A stretch of DNA of 11,796 bases from Chloroflexota bacterium (GCA_025450255.1 JANWHV010000225.1:1-11796); one strand, 5' to 3'. Shown: positions 1 to 6,910, numbered from the stretch's first letter. Numbers and translations are program-made. Notes: generated from the sequence alone by a model not told the origin.

Positions 1-352
1 ATTCAACCAGTTCGATGATTGCCATTGGAGCCGCGTCGCCGAGCCGTGGCCCAAGTTTGACCACGCGCGTATATCCGCCTGGCCGCCCCTTCATCCGGGG
101 GCCGATCTCGGCGAAAAGACGCTCGATTACATGCTTGTCCGGAAGATCCGCGAGTGCCAAGCGCCGGTGATGCAGCGAAGGTTGCCGAGCCAACGTTATG
201 AGGCGTTCAGCGGTAGGACGAATAGCCTTTGCCTTTGCCTCGGTAGTGGTAATGCGGTCATTGAGGAACAACGCTCCGACCAGTGCCCGGTATAGGGCGA
301 TACGCTGGTTCGTCGGGCGGCCAAACTTCTTTCCCGACCGTAAATGTCTCAT
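1..352 (-). CDS. rplQ: 50S ribosomal protein L17 (3' end cut by window edge)
   Basis: Large-subunit protein L17, which lies near the exit of the peptide tunnel. The ATG at 352 opens with MRHLRSGKKFGRPTNQR, the characteristic L17 N-terminus, followed by a TTTEAKAKAIRPTAERLI-like helix and a GGYTRVVKLGPRLGDAAPMAII-type C-terminal core. 117 codons are visible and no stop is reached. L17 proteins commonly end shortly after an IIELV-like segment, and the window stops at IIELVE, so only the last few residues are probably missing. The start overlaps the rpoA stop as ATGA (4 bases), which suggests translational coupling. Gene order rpoA-rplQ is the usual end of the alpha operon. No terminator can be seen because the window ends inside the gene. 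Confidence 0.97.
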   Translation of the reverse strand, partial: MRHLRSGKKFGRPTNQRIALYRALVGALFLNDRITTTEAKAKAIRPTAERLITLARQPSLHHRRLALADLPDKHVIERLFAEIGPRMKGRPGGYTRVVKLGPRLGDAAPMAIIELVE

Positions 353-1365
353 CGGTCGTCCTCCTCTTCATCCAGATCCGCAAGCAGGCCGGCTGAACCG
401 GATGACTGAAGAAGCGGACTGTTGCTCGCCTCGACCAGCAGATTATTGGCGGCCAGGCGGTCCTTCAGCTCGTCCAGTGACTTCTTGCCGAAGTTTCGCA
501 CGGCAAGCAGCTCCTCCTCGGACATTTCCAACACTTCGCCAACTTTCGAGATATTGGCGCGCTTGAGTGAGTTATAGGCTCGCGGCGTAAGCTCAAGCTT
601 CTCGATCAGCATGTCGTAGATGTGCGCGGGCAACGAGCTGCCGGATGGGGCCTTAGCCGCCGCGCCCGTGTCCACCTTGCCAAAATCCGCCACCTGCTGG
701 AAGTGCTGGCGAAGAATTTCCGCGCTCTGTGTCATGGCATCGCTTGGCGCCATGGTGCCGTCAGTCCAAATCTCGAGCACAAGCCGCTCGAAGTTTGTCA
801 TTGGCCCTACGCGCTTCCGCTCGATTACGTAGTTCACGCGGCGGATCGGACTGAACACGGCATCAATCGGGATGGTGCCAATGTCCAGGCTTTCATTTTG
901 GTCGGTCGGCAAATATCGCTTGCCGCGCTCGACGATCATCTCGGCGTGAAGCTCCGCGTCCGGTGAGTCAAGCGTGGCGATATACTGCTCGGGATTCACG
1001 ACTTCGACGCCGCTGGAAACCAGTAAATCAGCGCCGGTCACCTCGCGGGAACCACGCACGTCAAGCTCAATCGAGACAGGTTGATCGACATGCGACTTAA
1101 GGCGGATCTTCTTCAGGTTGAGGACCAGCTCCGTAACATCCTCGCGTACGTGCGGAATGTCGGACAACTCATGTCGGATACCATCGATTTTTACCGAGGT
1201 AATGGCCGCGCCCGACCAGGACGACAGTAGAATGCGACGTAGCGCCTTGCCGAGTGTGACACCGTATCCCTCTTCGAGCGGTTCGATTTCAAAACGGCCA
1301 TGGATAGCCGTCAACTTGGTTGCTTCAATGCGGAACGGTGACGGGGCCGTATTTCCATCCAACAA
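349..1365 (-). CDS. rpoA: DNA-directed RNA polymerase subunit alpha
   Basis: Alpha subunit, whose dimer nucleates RNA polymerase assembly and whose C-terminal domain binds promoter UP elements and activators. With a start at 1365 it has 338 residues. The N-terminal domain includes GRFEIEPLEEGYGVTLGKALRRILLSS-type sequence (about residues 23-49; family version GNALRR) and an HVREDVTE motif. The C-terminal domain near 250-310 includes LTPRAYNSLK, whose Arg and Asn match the DNA-contacting R265 and N268 of E. coli alpha, then a NFGKKSLDELKD helix. The tail is very acidic (DLDEEEDDR). The start is a TTG 8 bases after AGGGAGGG (1374-1381). An in-frame TTG at 1425 would add 20 residues, but those lie upstream of recognisable homology and have only a weak ribosome binding site. 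rpsD ends 75 bases upstream. Confidence 0.95.
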   Translation of the reverse strand: MLDGNTAPSPFRIEATKLTAIHGRFEIEPLEEGYGVTLGKALRRILLSSWSGAAITSVKIDGIRHELSDIPHVREDVTELVLNLKKIRLKSHVDQPVSIELDVRGSREVTGADLLVSSGVEVVNPEQYIATLDSPDAELHAEMIVERGKRYLPTDQNESLDIGTIPIDAVFSPIRRVNYVIERKRVGPMTNFERLVLEIWTDGTMAPSDAMTQSAEILRQHFQQVADFGKVDTGAAAKAPSGSSLPAHIYDMLIEKLELTPRAYNSLKRANISKVGEVLEMSEEELLAVRNFGKKSLDELKDRLAANNLLVEASNSPLLQSSGSAGLLADLDEEEDDR

Positions 1366-1440
1366 GGGGTGGACCCTCCCTGGATCGTTGTAGGCCTGTG
1401 TGGCCCAAGTGTCTGATGTAATCAACGCTTCAACCTATGC

Positions 1441-2073
1441 CTAGACGCGGCGCGAGTAATATTCCACGATCAGCTGCTCGCGCACGCTTTGATCGCAGTC
1501 CGAACGCTCTGGCGTGGCCACGACGGTTCCAGTCATACCTTCCGCCTGCAAGCTGAGCCACTGCGGCACGGGCTTGCCCCGCAGCGTATTCGCCAGGTCC
1601 TTATAAAACGGCAGACTTCTGCTTTTGTCACGTACCTTGATGACGTCGCCGACCCGAACACGATATGAAGGTATATTGGTCTTCCGACCGTTCACGTCGA
1701 AATGCCCATGCGTCACCATCTGGCGCGCCTGTTCGCGATTCACGGCCAGGCCCAGACGAAATACCACATTATCAAGCCGCAGTTCGAGGAACCGCAACAA
1801 TGTCTCACCGGTCATACCGGTTCGTTTGCTCGCCTCGCCAAAGGTCTTTCTAAACTGAGTCTCGAGCACGCCGTAAATTCGCCGAGCCTTCTGCTTCTCG
1901 CGAAGCTGCAGGCCGTACTCCGATGGCTTCCGGCGGCGCTGCTGATGCGGTCCAGGGGGAGTCGGACGGCGCTCTATTGCGCATTTCTTGGTCATACAAC
2001 GATCGCCCTTGAGGAACAACTTAATGCCCTCACGGCGGCAAAGCTTACAATCAGGCCCTGTGTATCGTGCCAT
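1441..2073 (-). CDS. rpsD: 30S ribosomal protein S4, zinc-binding form
   Basis: Primary 16S rRNA-binding protein that starts assembly of the small-subunit body. In several bacteria it is also the translational repressor of its own operon. The 210 residues match the usual length. The N-terminus [16 protein letters not shown] carries Cys9, Cys12, Cys26 and Cys31, a Cys4 zinc site found in part of the S4 family. An S4 RNA-binding domain follows ([20 protein letters not shown], then [20 protein letters not shown]). The ATG at 2073 is fixed by homology, yet no purine-rich ribosome binding site lies just upstream. The nearest strong one (AGGAGGG, 2157-2163) is about 83 bases away in the 103-base rpsK-rpsD spacer. 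That layout makes regulated initiation plausible, but this is inference. Confidence 0.97.
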   Translation of the reverse strand: MARYTGPDCKLCRREGIKLFLKGDRCMTKKCAIERRPTPPGPHQQRRRKPSEYGLQLREKQKARRIYGVLETQFRKTFGEASKRTGMTGETLLRFLELRLDNVVFRLGLAVNREQARQMVTHGHFDVNGRKTNIPSYRVRVGDVIKVRDKSRSLPFYKDLANTLRGKPVPQWLSLQAEGMTGTVVATPERSDCDQSVREQLIVEYYSRRV

Positions 2074-2176
2074 GTTGCGCGAGAGTACAGGCGCAAGACA
2101 ACCCGGACAACGCCCATATCAGCGTGTCCGAAGGTCGCGCGACGGTACCTACCGCACCCTCCTCTCTTCTTACTTC

Positions 2177-2590
2177 CTAGACACGCCGCCGCTTCGGCGG
2201 ACGGCAGCCATTGTGCGGTATTGGTGTAACATCGGTGATTGAGCTAACACTGAGCCCAGCTTGCTGTAGCGCGCGAATGGCGGATTCGCGGCCGGACCCA
2301 GGTCCCTTCACATACACGTCGACCTGGCGCATGCCGTGTTCCAGCGCCTTGCGCGCCGCGACGTCAGCGCTCATCTGCGCGGCATACGGGGTGCTCTTAC
2401 GGCTGCCGCTGAAGCCGGCCGCGCCGGCACTGCCCCAGCAGACGACCGCGCCAGTCGGGTCCGTGATCGTGACGATGGTATTGTTGAACGTGGAATGGAT
2501 GTGCGCCTGCCCGATCGGCACGTTCTTGCGTTCACGTCGCCGCCCGCGAACCGGACTTCTCCGCTTCGCGGCCCCCTTGGCATCTGCCAT
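2177..2590 (-). CDS. rpsK: 30S ribosomal protein S11
   Basis: Small-subunit platform protein near the mRNA exit channel. It has 137 residues from the ATG at 2590. Family motifs are intact: [40 protein letters not shown] and the C-terminal [18 protein letters not shown]. The frame stays open upstream to a GTG at 2608, but the ATG at 2590 has a GGGGGAG ribosome binding site (2595-2601), which itself lies within the longer version, so 2590 is preferred. The 73-base gap from rpsM contains two adjacent inverted repeats, one ending 2 bases before the ribosome binding site. The very basic N-terminus ([14 protein letters not shown]) is typical of the family. Confidence 0.97.
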   Translation of the reverse strand: MADAKGAAKRRSPVRGRRRERKNVPIGQAHIHSTFNNTIVTITDPTGAVVCWGSAGAAGFSGSRKSTPYAAQMSADVAARKALEHGMRQVDVYVKGPGSGRESAIRALQQAGLSVSSITDVTPIPHNGCRPPKRRRV

Positions 2591-2603
2591 GTTGCTCCCC
2601 CTG

Positions 2604-2641
2604 GACACACGTCAGTGTGTCGTGCATTTATCGACTGCACG
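2604..2641 (-). promoter_or_regulatory. Two adjacent inverted repeats in the rpsK leader
   Basis: In the rpsM-rpsK spacer, GACACAC and GTGTGTC (2604-2621) form a perfect 7-bp stem with a 4-base loop. The words cgtgca (2621-2626) and tgcacg (2636-2641) form a 6-bp stem with a 9-base loop. They share one base, so they could stack or compete. The 7-bp stem ends 2 bases before the rpsK ribosome binding site. No U-run follows, which argues against a terminator. Confidence 0.4.
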
Positions 2642-2663
2642 CTAGCGACAGTCCTGTTCTTGT

Positions 2664-3041
2664 CTACTTTTTCGCCTTGCGCCGCGCGCCAACCGTCTTC
2701 TTCGCGCCGCGAAGAGTGCGAGCATTGGTACGAGTTCGCTGGCCGCGAGCCGGCAACTTACGCCGGTGGCGAAGCCCGCGATAACTGCCAATCTCTTGTA
2801 GTCGTTTGATATTCAGCGCAACCTCGCGGCGTAAGTCACCTTCGACTCGATAGTTTCGGTCGATGTACTCTCGCAGCTTGTTGACGTCCTCCTCGGTGAG
2901 GTCCTTCACGCGGATGCTCTCGTCAACACTCACCGCCGCCAGCACTTTCTTGCTGGTCGTGGGTCCAATGCCGAAAATATAGGTCAGGGATATTACCACG
3001 CGCTTATCGCGCGGAATATCGACACCGGCGATTCGAGCCAA
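2664..3041 (-). CDS. rpsM: 30S ribosomal protein S13
   Basis: Head protein of the small subunit that contacts the P-site tRNA and forms bridges to the large subunit. The 125 residues match the family: [15 protein letters not shown] at the start, the [13 protein letters not shown] helix-hairpin-helix-like motif, a [20 protein letters not shown] segment and a basic tail [14 protein letters not shown]. The start codon is TTG at 3041, well supported by AAGGAG (3049-3054) with a 7-base spacer and by homology at residue 1. It is the first gene of the alpha block, after rpmJ and a 107-base spacer. A weak start codon behind a long leader fits a controlled gene; in E. coli S4 represses this operon at the rpsM leader. 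Confidence 0.97.
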   Translation of the reverse strand: MARIAGVDIPRDKRVVISLTYIFGIGPTTSKKVLAAVSVDESIRVKDLTEEDVNKLREYIDRNYRVEGDLRREVALNIKRLQEIGSYRGLRHRRKLPARGQRTRTNARTLRGAKKTVGARRKAKK

Positions 3042-3148
3042 TCGATCACTCCTTAACGATCGGCGGGGTACATCCCACCGCTATGATGAATGCTGCCGGA
3101 CGAACGCAGCGATCGGCCCCGACGCAGCCGCGCTTCGGGACCGTTTTG
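3042..3148 (-). promoter_or_regulatory. Possible alpha-operon leader before rpsM
   Basis: This 107-base spacer between rpmJ and rpsM has no open frame of note. The word cgatcggc occurs at 3057-3064 and 3110-3117. Its CGATCG core is self-complementary, so the two copies can pair, and the downstream one in the transcript lies next to the AAGGAG of rpsM. A smaller stem (GCG/CGC with GGG/CCC) sits between them near 3063-3081. It is a candidate site for S4-type feedback, by analogy with the E. coli alpha operon only. Confidence 0.3.
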
Positions 3149-3262
3149 TTAACCTTGTCGTTGCTTGTGCTTTGCCTCGGAACAAATCACCATCACCACG
3201 CCGTGGCGCCGGATCAATTTGCACTTTGGGCATCGTTTCTTAACCGAAGGACGTACTTTCAT
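3149..3262 (-). CDS. rpmJ: 50S ribosomal protein L36, zinc-ribbon form
   Basis: A 37-residue protein of the large subunit. Translating 3262 to 3149 gives [17 protein letters not shown] at the N-terminus and a [15 protein letters not shown] end, an almost canonical L36. The zinc ligands Cys11, Cys14, Cys27 and His32 are all present, so this is the zinc-containing type, not the Cys-less paralogue that bacteria often keep for zinc starvation. GGGAGAA lies a few bases before the ATG. It sits 38 bases after map, where many bacteria have infA between the two genes. Two TATAAT hexamers occur within about 40 bases at this junction, one just after the map stop and one overlapping the rpmJ start codon. 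Confidence 0.97.
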   Translation of the reverse strand: MKVRPSVKKRCPKCKLIRRHGVVMVICSEAKHKQRQG

Positions 3263-3294
3263 TATATTCTCCCAAATCGCAGGCGCGACTATAG

Positions 3295-3300
3295 ATTATA
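3295..3300 (-). promoter_or_regulatory. Possible internal promoter -10 element before rpmJ
   Basis: A perfect TATAAT reads on the minus strand immediately after the map stop codon, about 32 bases upstream of the rpmJ ATG, in an AT-rich patch of an otherwise GC-rich region. Only a poor -35 candidate (TTCGCC, 17 bases upstream, inside the map 3' end) is visible. It could drive a transcript of rpmJ and the alpha block, or be chance. Confidence 0.3.
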
Positions 3301-4122
3301 TCACATACTCCGTGCTCGGCGAAGCGACTCCTGGATAATCGGCGGCGCAAGCGCCCATGTCTTGCCGGGATCGGCCGGTTCGGTGAGTATGCGCGGCCCG
3401 GCATCCGTTACGACGATTGTGTGCTCGAAATGTGCCGACAGCTTGCGATCGTTGGTAACTATCGTCCACCCGTCGCTCAAGGTTTTGGTTTCGGCGCGCC
3501 CGGCGTTGACCATCGGCTCAATTGTGAACACCATGCCCGAACGTAAAACCGGCCCCCGCGAGTCCTGCCGATAGTTCGGCACTTGAGGATCTTCCCACAT
3601 ACCGCGGCCGATACCGTGCCCAACCAGATTTCGGACCACGCTCAGACCCCGCGACTCCACAAAGTCCTGAATGGCCGCCGATAGATCGAACAGTTGCCGG
3701 CCAGGCGTGGCGAGGCTGATTCCGAGCGCCAGAGCCTGCTCCGTCGAGTCCATCAGGTGCTTCGCTTGAGGCGAGATCAAGCCGACACCCGCCGTTATCG
3801 CCGCGTCGGCATGGTATCCGCCGTAACTTGCCGCGATGTCGAGACTAACCAGGTCGCCCGCCCTCAAGAGACGCTTCCCCGGAATCCCGTGCACGATTTC
3901 GTCGTTAATTGAGACACACACGACGCCGTCAAAGTTGACGTGCGTATAGCTTGAGAGGGCGCCGCGCTCTTTGATGTAGTCGGCGGCGATCGTATTCAGA
4001 TCTCGTGTGCTGACACCCTCCCGAAGCTGGTCCCGCAGCAGCAATAGGGTGTCGGCGACGATTTGGCCGGCCTGCCGCATCAACCCAAGTTCACGCGACG
4101 ACTTCAGGCGAATGTTAGGCAT
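3301..4122 (-). CDS. map: Type I methionine aminopeptidase
   Basis: Cytosolic metallo-aminopeptidase that removes the initiator methionine from new proteins. The 273 residues cover the pita-bread fold. All five metal ligands are visible: Asp95 (SLDIAA), Asp106 (YHADAAIT), His169 (VGHGIGRG), Glu202 (FTIEPM) and Glu233 (HFEHTIVV). His78 in the EIVHGIP motif matches E. coli His79. An oddity is Trp176 in GRGMWEDPQ, where the family usually has the conserved active-site His (E. coli His178, GFHEEPQ). There is also a C-terminal extension of about 27 residues after the usual end. The ATG at 4122 (MPNIRLKSSRELGLMRQAG) is chosen by homology. The frame is open upstream to 4218 but that part lies inside adk. 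It overlaps the adk stop by 8 bases. Confidence 0.96.
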   Translation of the reverse strand: MPNIRLKSSRELGLMRQAGQIVADTLLLLRDQLREGVSTRDLNTIAADYIKERGALSSYTHVNFDGVVCVSINDEIVHGIPGKRLLRAGDLVSLDIAASYGGYHADAAITAGVGLISPQAKHLMDSTEQALALGISLATPGRQLFDLSAAIQDFVESRGLSVVRNLVGHGIGRGMWEDPQVPNYRQDSRGPVLRSGMVFTIEPMVNAGRAETKTLSDGWTIVTNDRKLSAHFEHTIVVTDAGPRILTEPADPGKTWALAPPIIQESLRRARSM

Positions 4123-4771
4123 GAGCGGCGATAGTCTCCTGAAGATCCCTGTATACGTCGTCCATCTCACGCTCGCCGTTGAACGTATGCACCAGACCGC
4201 GCCGCTCGTAATATTCAATCATCGGCCACGTTTCCGCCTGATAGATGTGCAAGCGTTCCTGCAATGTCGCCAGCTTGTCGTCGGACCGGACGTACAACTC
4301 ATGGCCGCATCGATCGCATATTCCGGGTACTTTCGGTGGGCTATAGGTGAGATTGTAGACCTTCCCGCAGTTGGCGCAGCTTATGCGATCTATCATGCGA
4401 TGAACGACAGTGTCTTCGCGGACCGTCAACCGCAGGACTATGTCTATGGTGCGGCCCTTGCCTTCCGTTTCCAGTGCGAAGTCCAGAGTTTCGGCCTGGG
4501 GCAAGGTCCGCGGGTAGCCGTCGAGTATCACCCCCGCCGCGCAGTCGGGCCTGCTGATTCGTTCTAAAATCATGCTGGACGTGAGTTGGTCCGGCACAAG
4601 CTGGCCCTTGTCGATGTATGCCTGTGCCTGCAAGCCCAGAGGCGTGCGCGCTCGAAGCTCGGCCCGAAAAAAGTCGCCGGACGCTATGTGGGGTACGTGC
4701 AGCCATGCGCTTAGCCTGTCCGCCTGCGTACCTTTCCCGGCGCCTGGCGGTCCCACGATTATGATATTCAT
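4115..4771 (-). CDS. adk: Adenylate kinase with zinc-binding LID
   Basis: Catalyses ATP + AMP = 2 ADP in the cytosol. From the ATG at 4771 it has 218 residues, normal for the long-LID form. Visible elements are the P-loop GPPGAGKGT (7-15), a SGDFFR AMP-site segment (31-36), DGYPRT (84-89), a LID with Cys132, Cys135, Cys152 and Cys155 as a Cys4 zinc site, and a RSDD motif (162-165). The start is ambiguous. The ATG fits the usual family start but has only a close GGGGTG before it. A GTG at 4855 in the same frame has a strong GGAGG 9 bases upstream and would add 28 residues of no recognised homology. adk lies 109 bases after secY and overlaps map by 8 bases. Confidence 0.96.
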   Translation of the reverse strand: MNIIIVGPPGAGKGTQADRLSAWLHVPHIASGDFFRAELRARTPLGLQAQAYIDKGQLVPDQLTSSMILERISRPDCAAGVILDGYPRTLPQAETLDFALETEGKGRTIDIVLRLTVREDTVVHRMIDRISCANCGKVYNLTYSPPKVPGICDRCGHELYVRSDDKLATLQERLHIYQAETWPMIEYYERRGLVHTFNGEREMDDVYRDLQETIAAHA

Positions 4772-4880
4772 AGCACCCCGATGTGGCCCAGACGCAACGT
4801 CACGCACCGTGCTCGGTTCCGGGACCGCAATAGGGCTTGTACCCGACCGACCCACTGGCAACGTCCTCCGCCTTCATACA

Positions 4881-6167
4881 TCAACGGATGAAGCTTTGAT
4901 AGTTACGCATCATGAGCTGTGCTTCGAGCTGCTTCATGGTGTCAAGCACCACCGCGACGACGATAAGCAGCGCGGTGCTGCCAAGTGGCAGTTGATTATT
5001 CGTGCCGTAGAATGGGCTGGCCAGAAACGGCAGCGTGGCGATAGCCGCAAGAAACAGCGCGCCGGCAAGTGTGATGCGGTTCAGCACCCTGTTCAGATAC
5101 TCCTCTGTGTGCTTCCCCGGCCGATATCCGGGAATGAAACCGCCGTTCTTTTGCAGGTTTTCGGCCAGCCGCTGCTGCTGCCATTGCACGGTGGTATAGA
5201 AGTACGTGAAGCCGAATACCAGGATAAAGGTGAGAATCCAGTACACGGCATTACCCTGGCTGAACACTTTGGTAAACCACGTGGCGGTACTTGAGATCCA
5301 CGAGGTTTTTGACGGCACGAAGTAACTCGCCACGATCGCCGGTGTCGTCACGATGGAAAAGGCAAAGATCAAGGGGATCATGCCCGCGGAGTTGACGCGT
5401 AGCGGAATATGCGTGCTCTGGGCCTGTGTCATGCGTCCGCGGACGACGCGGCGAGCATACTGCACCGGAATACGGCGCTGTGCCTCTTGCACATATACGA
5501 TCGCCGCGATGATCAGGGCGCCCGCGATGCCAAGGACAACCGGTTCCGTGAGATTTCCCTGCTGAATCTGCCCGCTGACATAGGTTGGCAAACGCGCGAT
5601 GATGCCCGCGAATATGATCAAGGAAACGCCATTGCCCACGCCGGCTTCGGTGATCAGCTCGCCCAGCCATATCAAAAACATCGTGCCGGATGTCAAGACC
5701 GCCATGAAACCGAGAGTCGACCAAAGATCGCCCCCGAAGAAGCCGAAGTTCTTGATCAGGCCGCTGCCGTTCGAGATCAGTACACCCTGGCCGTAGGCCT
5801 GTAAGGCGGCCAGCGGGATCGTGCAGAGGCGCGTGATCTGGTTGAGCTTGTTCCGTCCGGCTTCGCCTTCACGGCTTAACTCTTCAAGACGCGGAATAAC
5901 AGGCAGGAGGATCTGGATAGCAATCTGAGCAGTGATATATGGGTACACGCCCAGGGACACGATCGAGAAACCGCCCGAGCCGCCTGAAAAGAGGCTCAGG
6001 AGCTGGAAGATCTTGTACTGCTTGAGCAAAAGGTCAAACTGCGCCTGGTCGATGCCCGGCACGGGTATCGACGCCGCGAAGCGATAGACGACCAGGATCC
6101 CCAGCGTGAACAGCAGCTTCCGTCTTAGATCCGGTAGTTTGAAAGCATTCAACGCCGCTTGTAACAT
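4881..6167 (-). CDS. secY: Preprotein translocase subunit SecY
   Basis: Central channel of the Sec translocon in the cytoplasmic membrane, acting with SecE, SecG and SecA. It has 428 residues and about ten hydrophobic segments, near residues 16-36, 70-90, 114-131, 151-172, 178-194, 209-226, 262-283, 306-327, 365-385 and 395-412. The plug region follows segment 1, with its Gly/Ser-rich stretch at 61-68. The C-terminal cytosolic loops carry IPGYRPGKHTEEYL, including the RPG triplet (349-351) whose Arg is needed for SecA-dependent export in E. coli. The ATG at 6167 has GGAGG nearby (in GAGGAGGCCC) and lies 11 bases after rplO, the normal spc position. Confidence 0.98.
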   Translation of the reverse strand: MLQAALNAFKLPDLRRKLLFTLGILVVYRFAASIPVPGIDQAQFDLLLKQYKIFQLLSLFSGGSGGFSIVSLGVYPYITAQIAIQILLPVIPRLEELSREGEAGRNKLNQITRLCTIPLAALQAYGQGVLISNGSGLIKNFGFFGGDLWSTLGFMAVLTSGTMFLIWLGELITEAGVGNGVSLIIFAGIIARLPTYVSGQIQQGNLTEPVVLGIAGALIIAAIVYVQEAQRRIPVQYARRVVRGRMTQAQSTHIPLRVNSAGMIPLIFAFSIVTTPAIVASYFVPSKTSWISSTATWFTKVFSQGNAVYWILTFILVFGFTYFYTTVQWQQQRLAENLQKNGGFIPGYRPGKHTEEYLNRVLNRITLAGALFLAAIATLPFLASPFYGTNNQLPLGSTALLIVVAVVLDTMKQLEAQLMMRNYQSFIR

Positions 6168-6178
6168 CTCGGGCCTCC

Positions 6179-6700
6179 TCAGGCGTCCGCGTCGACGACG
6201 GTCTCGATATCCGAGGACTCTGGCTCGGTCTCCGAGGACTCTGTCTCCCGAGCGGGAGCACCGATGATTGTACCGCCCGCGGCCTCGATCTTCGCGCGGG
6301 CCGCCTCCGTGTATTTCAGGCCGTCAATGCTCAGGGCCCGATCGATCTCGCCGTTCGCGAGCAACTTCAGTGGTCGTTCGTCGCTCGGATGGACGAGCCC
6401 GGCCTGTTCAAGAAGATCGCGGTTAATCGTGGTGCCGGCCTCGAACCGGCTCAAGTCCTGGAGCTTGATGATCTCGTACTCGACGCGGAAGGGATTCTTG
6501 AAACCCCGCCGATGAGGCAGCCGCAGATGGATTGGTGTTTGACCACCTTCAAACCGCGGGTTCCAGCCGCCGCCCGAGCGGGCGTTCTGGCCCTTCGTAC
6601 CGCGTCCCGCCGTCTTACCGCGACCGGAGCCGTAACCTCGGCCAACTCGGCGCTTTTCTCGATGCGTTCCCGGATTCGGATGCAAATCGTCCAGCTTCAC
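6179..6700 (-). CDS. rplO: 50S ribosomal protein L15 with acidic C-terminal tail
   Basis: Late-assembly large-subunit protein. It has 173 residues, against roughly 145-150 in many bacteria. The start MKLDDLHPNPGTHREKRRVG and the Gly/Arg-rich GRGYGSGRGKTAGRGTKGQNAR arm are diagnostic. The core continues with FEGGQTPIHLRLPHRRGFKN and a C-terminal domain to about residue 150. The extra tail is acidic and serine-rich (ETESSETEPESSDIETVVD) and contains an imperfect 21-base repeat. The start codon is GTG at 6700, overlapping the rpmD stop as GTGA (4 bases), which suggests coupled translation. The tail could be a lineage-specific extension; its role is unknown. Confidence 0.96.
   Translation of the reverse strand: MKLDDLHPNPGTHREKRRVGRGYGSGRGKTAGRGTKGQNARSGGGWNPRFEGGQTPIHLRLPHRRGFKNPFRVEYEIIKLQDLSRFEAGTTINRDLLEQAGLVHPSDERPLKLLANGEIDRALSIDGLKYTEAARAKIEAAGGTIIGAPARETESSETEPESSDIETVVDADA
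6203..6243 (-). repeat. Imperfect 21-base tandem repeat in the rplO tail
   Basis: The 13-base word tccgaggactctg occurs at 6210-6222 and again at 6231-6243 on the plus strand, exactly 21 bases apart with similar flanks. It encodes two seven-residue units, ESSETEP and ESSDIET, in the acidic end of L15. The 21-base period keeps the frame, so it looks like an in-frame duplication. Confidence 0.7.
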
Positions 6701-6906
6701 GCGCGGCCTCCCGATACTTGATCCACGGCCTCTTCTTCAACTTCGACCAGATGACGCACCGCGTGCAGCATGCCGCGCAGGGTCGGTGAGTCTTCGCGCT
6801 CTACTACGCTTCCAAGCCGGCTAAAGCCAAGGGACCGGATCGTGTCCCGCTGGCGCTGGTTGTACCCAATAACACTCTTCTTGTAACGTATGCGAACTCG
6901 AGCCAT
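6697..6906 (-). CDS. rpmD: 50S ribosomal protein L30
   Basis: Small large-subunit protein of the L30/L7 family. It has 69 residues from the ATG at 6906, slightly longer than the usual 58-62. MARVRIRYKKSVIGYNQRQRD is a typical L30 start, followed by LGFSRLGSVVEREDSPTLRGML and an HLVEVEEE strand. The ATG has GGAGG 9 bases upstream, located in the end of rpsE. The frame is open upstream to 6969, but that section is an out-of-frame reading of rpsE. Gene order rpsE-rpmD-rplO is standard. rpsE ends 4 bases before it and rplO overlaps its stop. Confidence 0.95.
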   Translation of the reverse strand: MARVRIRYKKSVIGYNQRQRDTIRSLGFSRLGSVVEREDSPTLRGMLHAVRHLVEVEEEAVDQVSGGRA

Positions 6907-6910
6907 CGAT

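Noticed and set aside
3083..3574. Plus-strand frame with a His-rich stretch (NHHHH)
   Set aside because: The His run is the antisense reading of the rpmJ VMVMVIC-type region and the frame runs opposite rpmJ and map.
4123..4218. Upstream in-frame extension of map
   Set aside because: The 32 extra residues are an out-of-frame reading of adk; family homology starts at the ATG at 4122.
4007..4567. 186-codon plus-strand open frame opposite map and adk
   Set aside because: It is antisense to both genes, and the sense proteins have intact catalytic motifs throughout.
4572..5294. 240-codon plus-strand open frame across adk and secY
   Set aside because: It lies opposite two well-supported genes, spans their junction, has a low-complexity shadow-like composition and no recognisable family.
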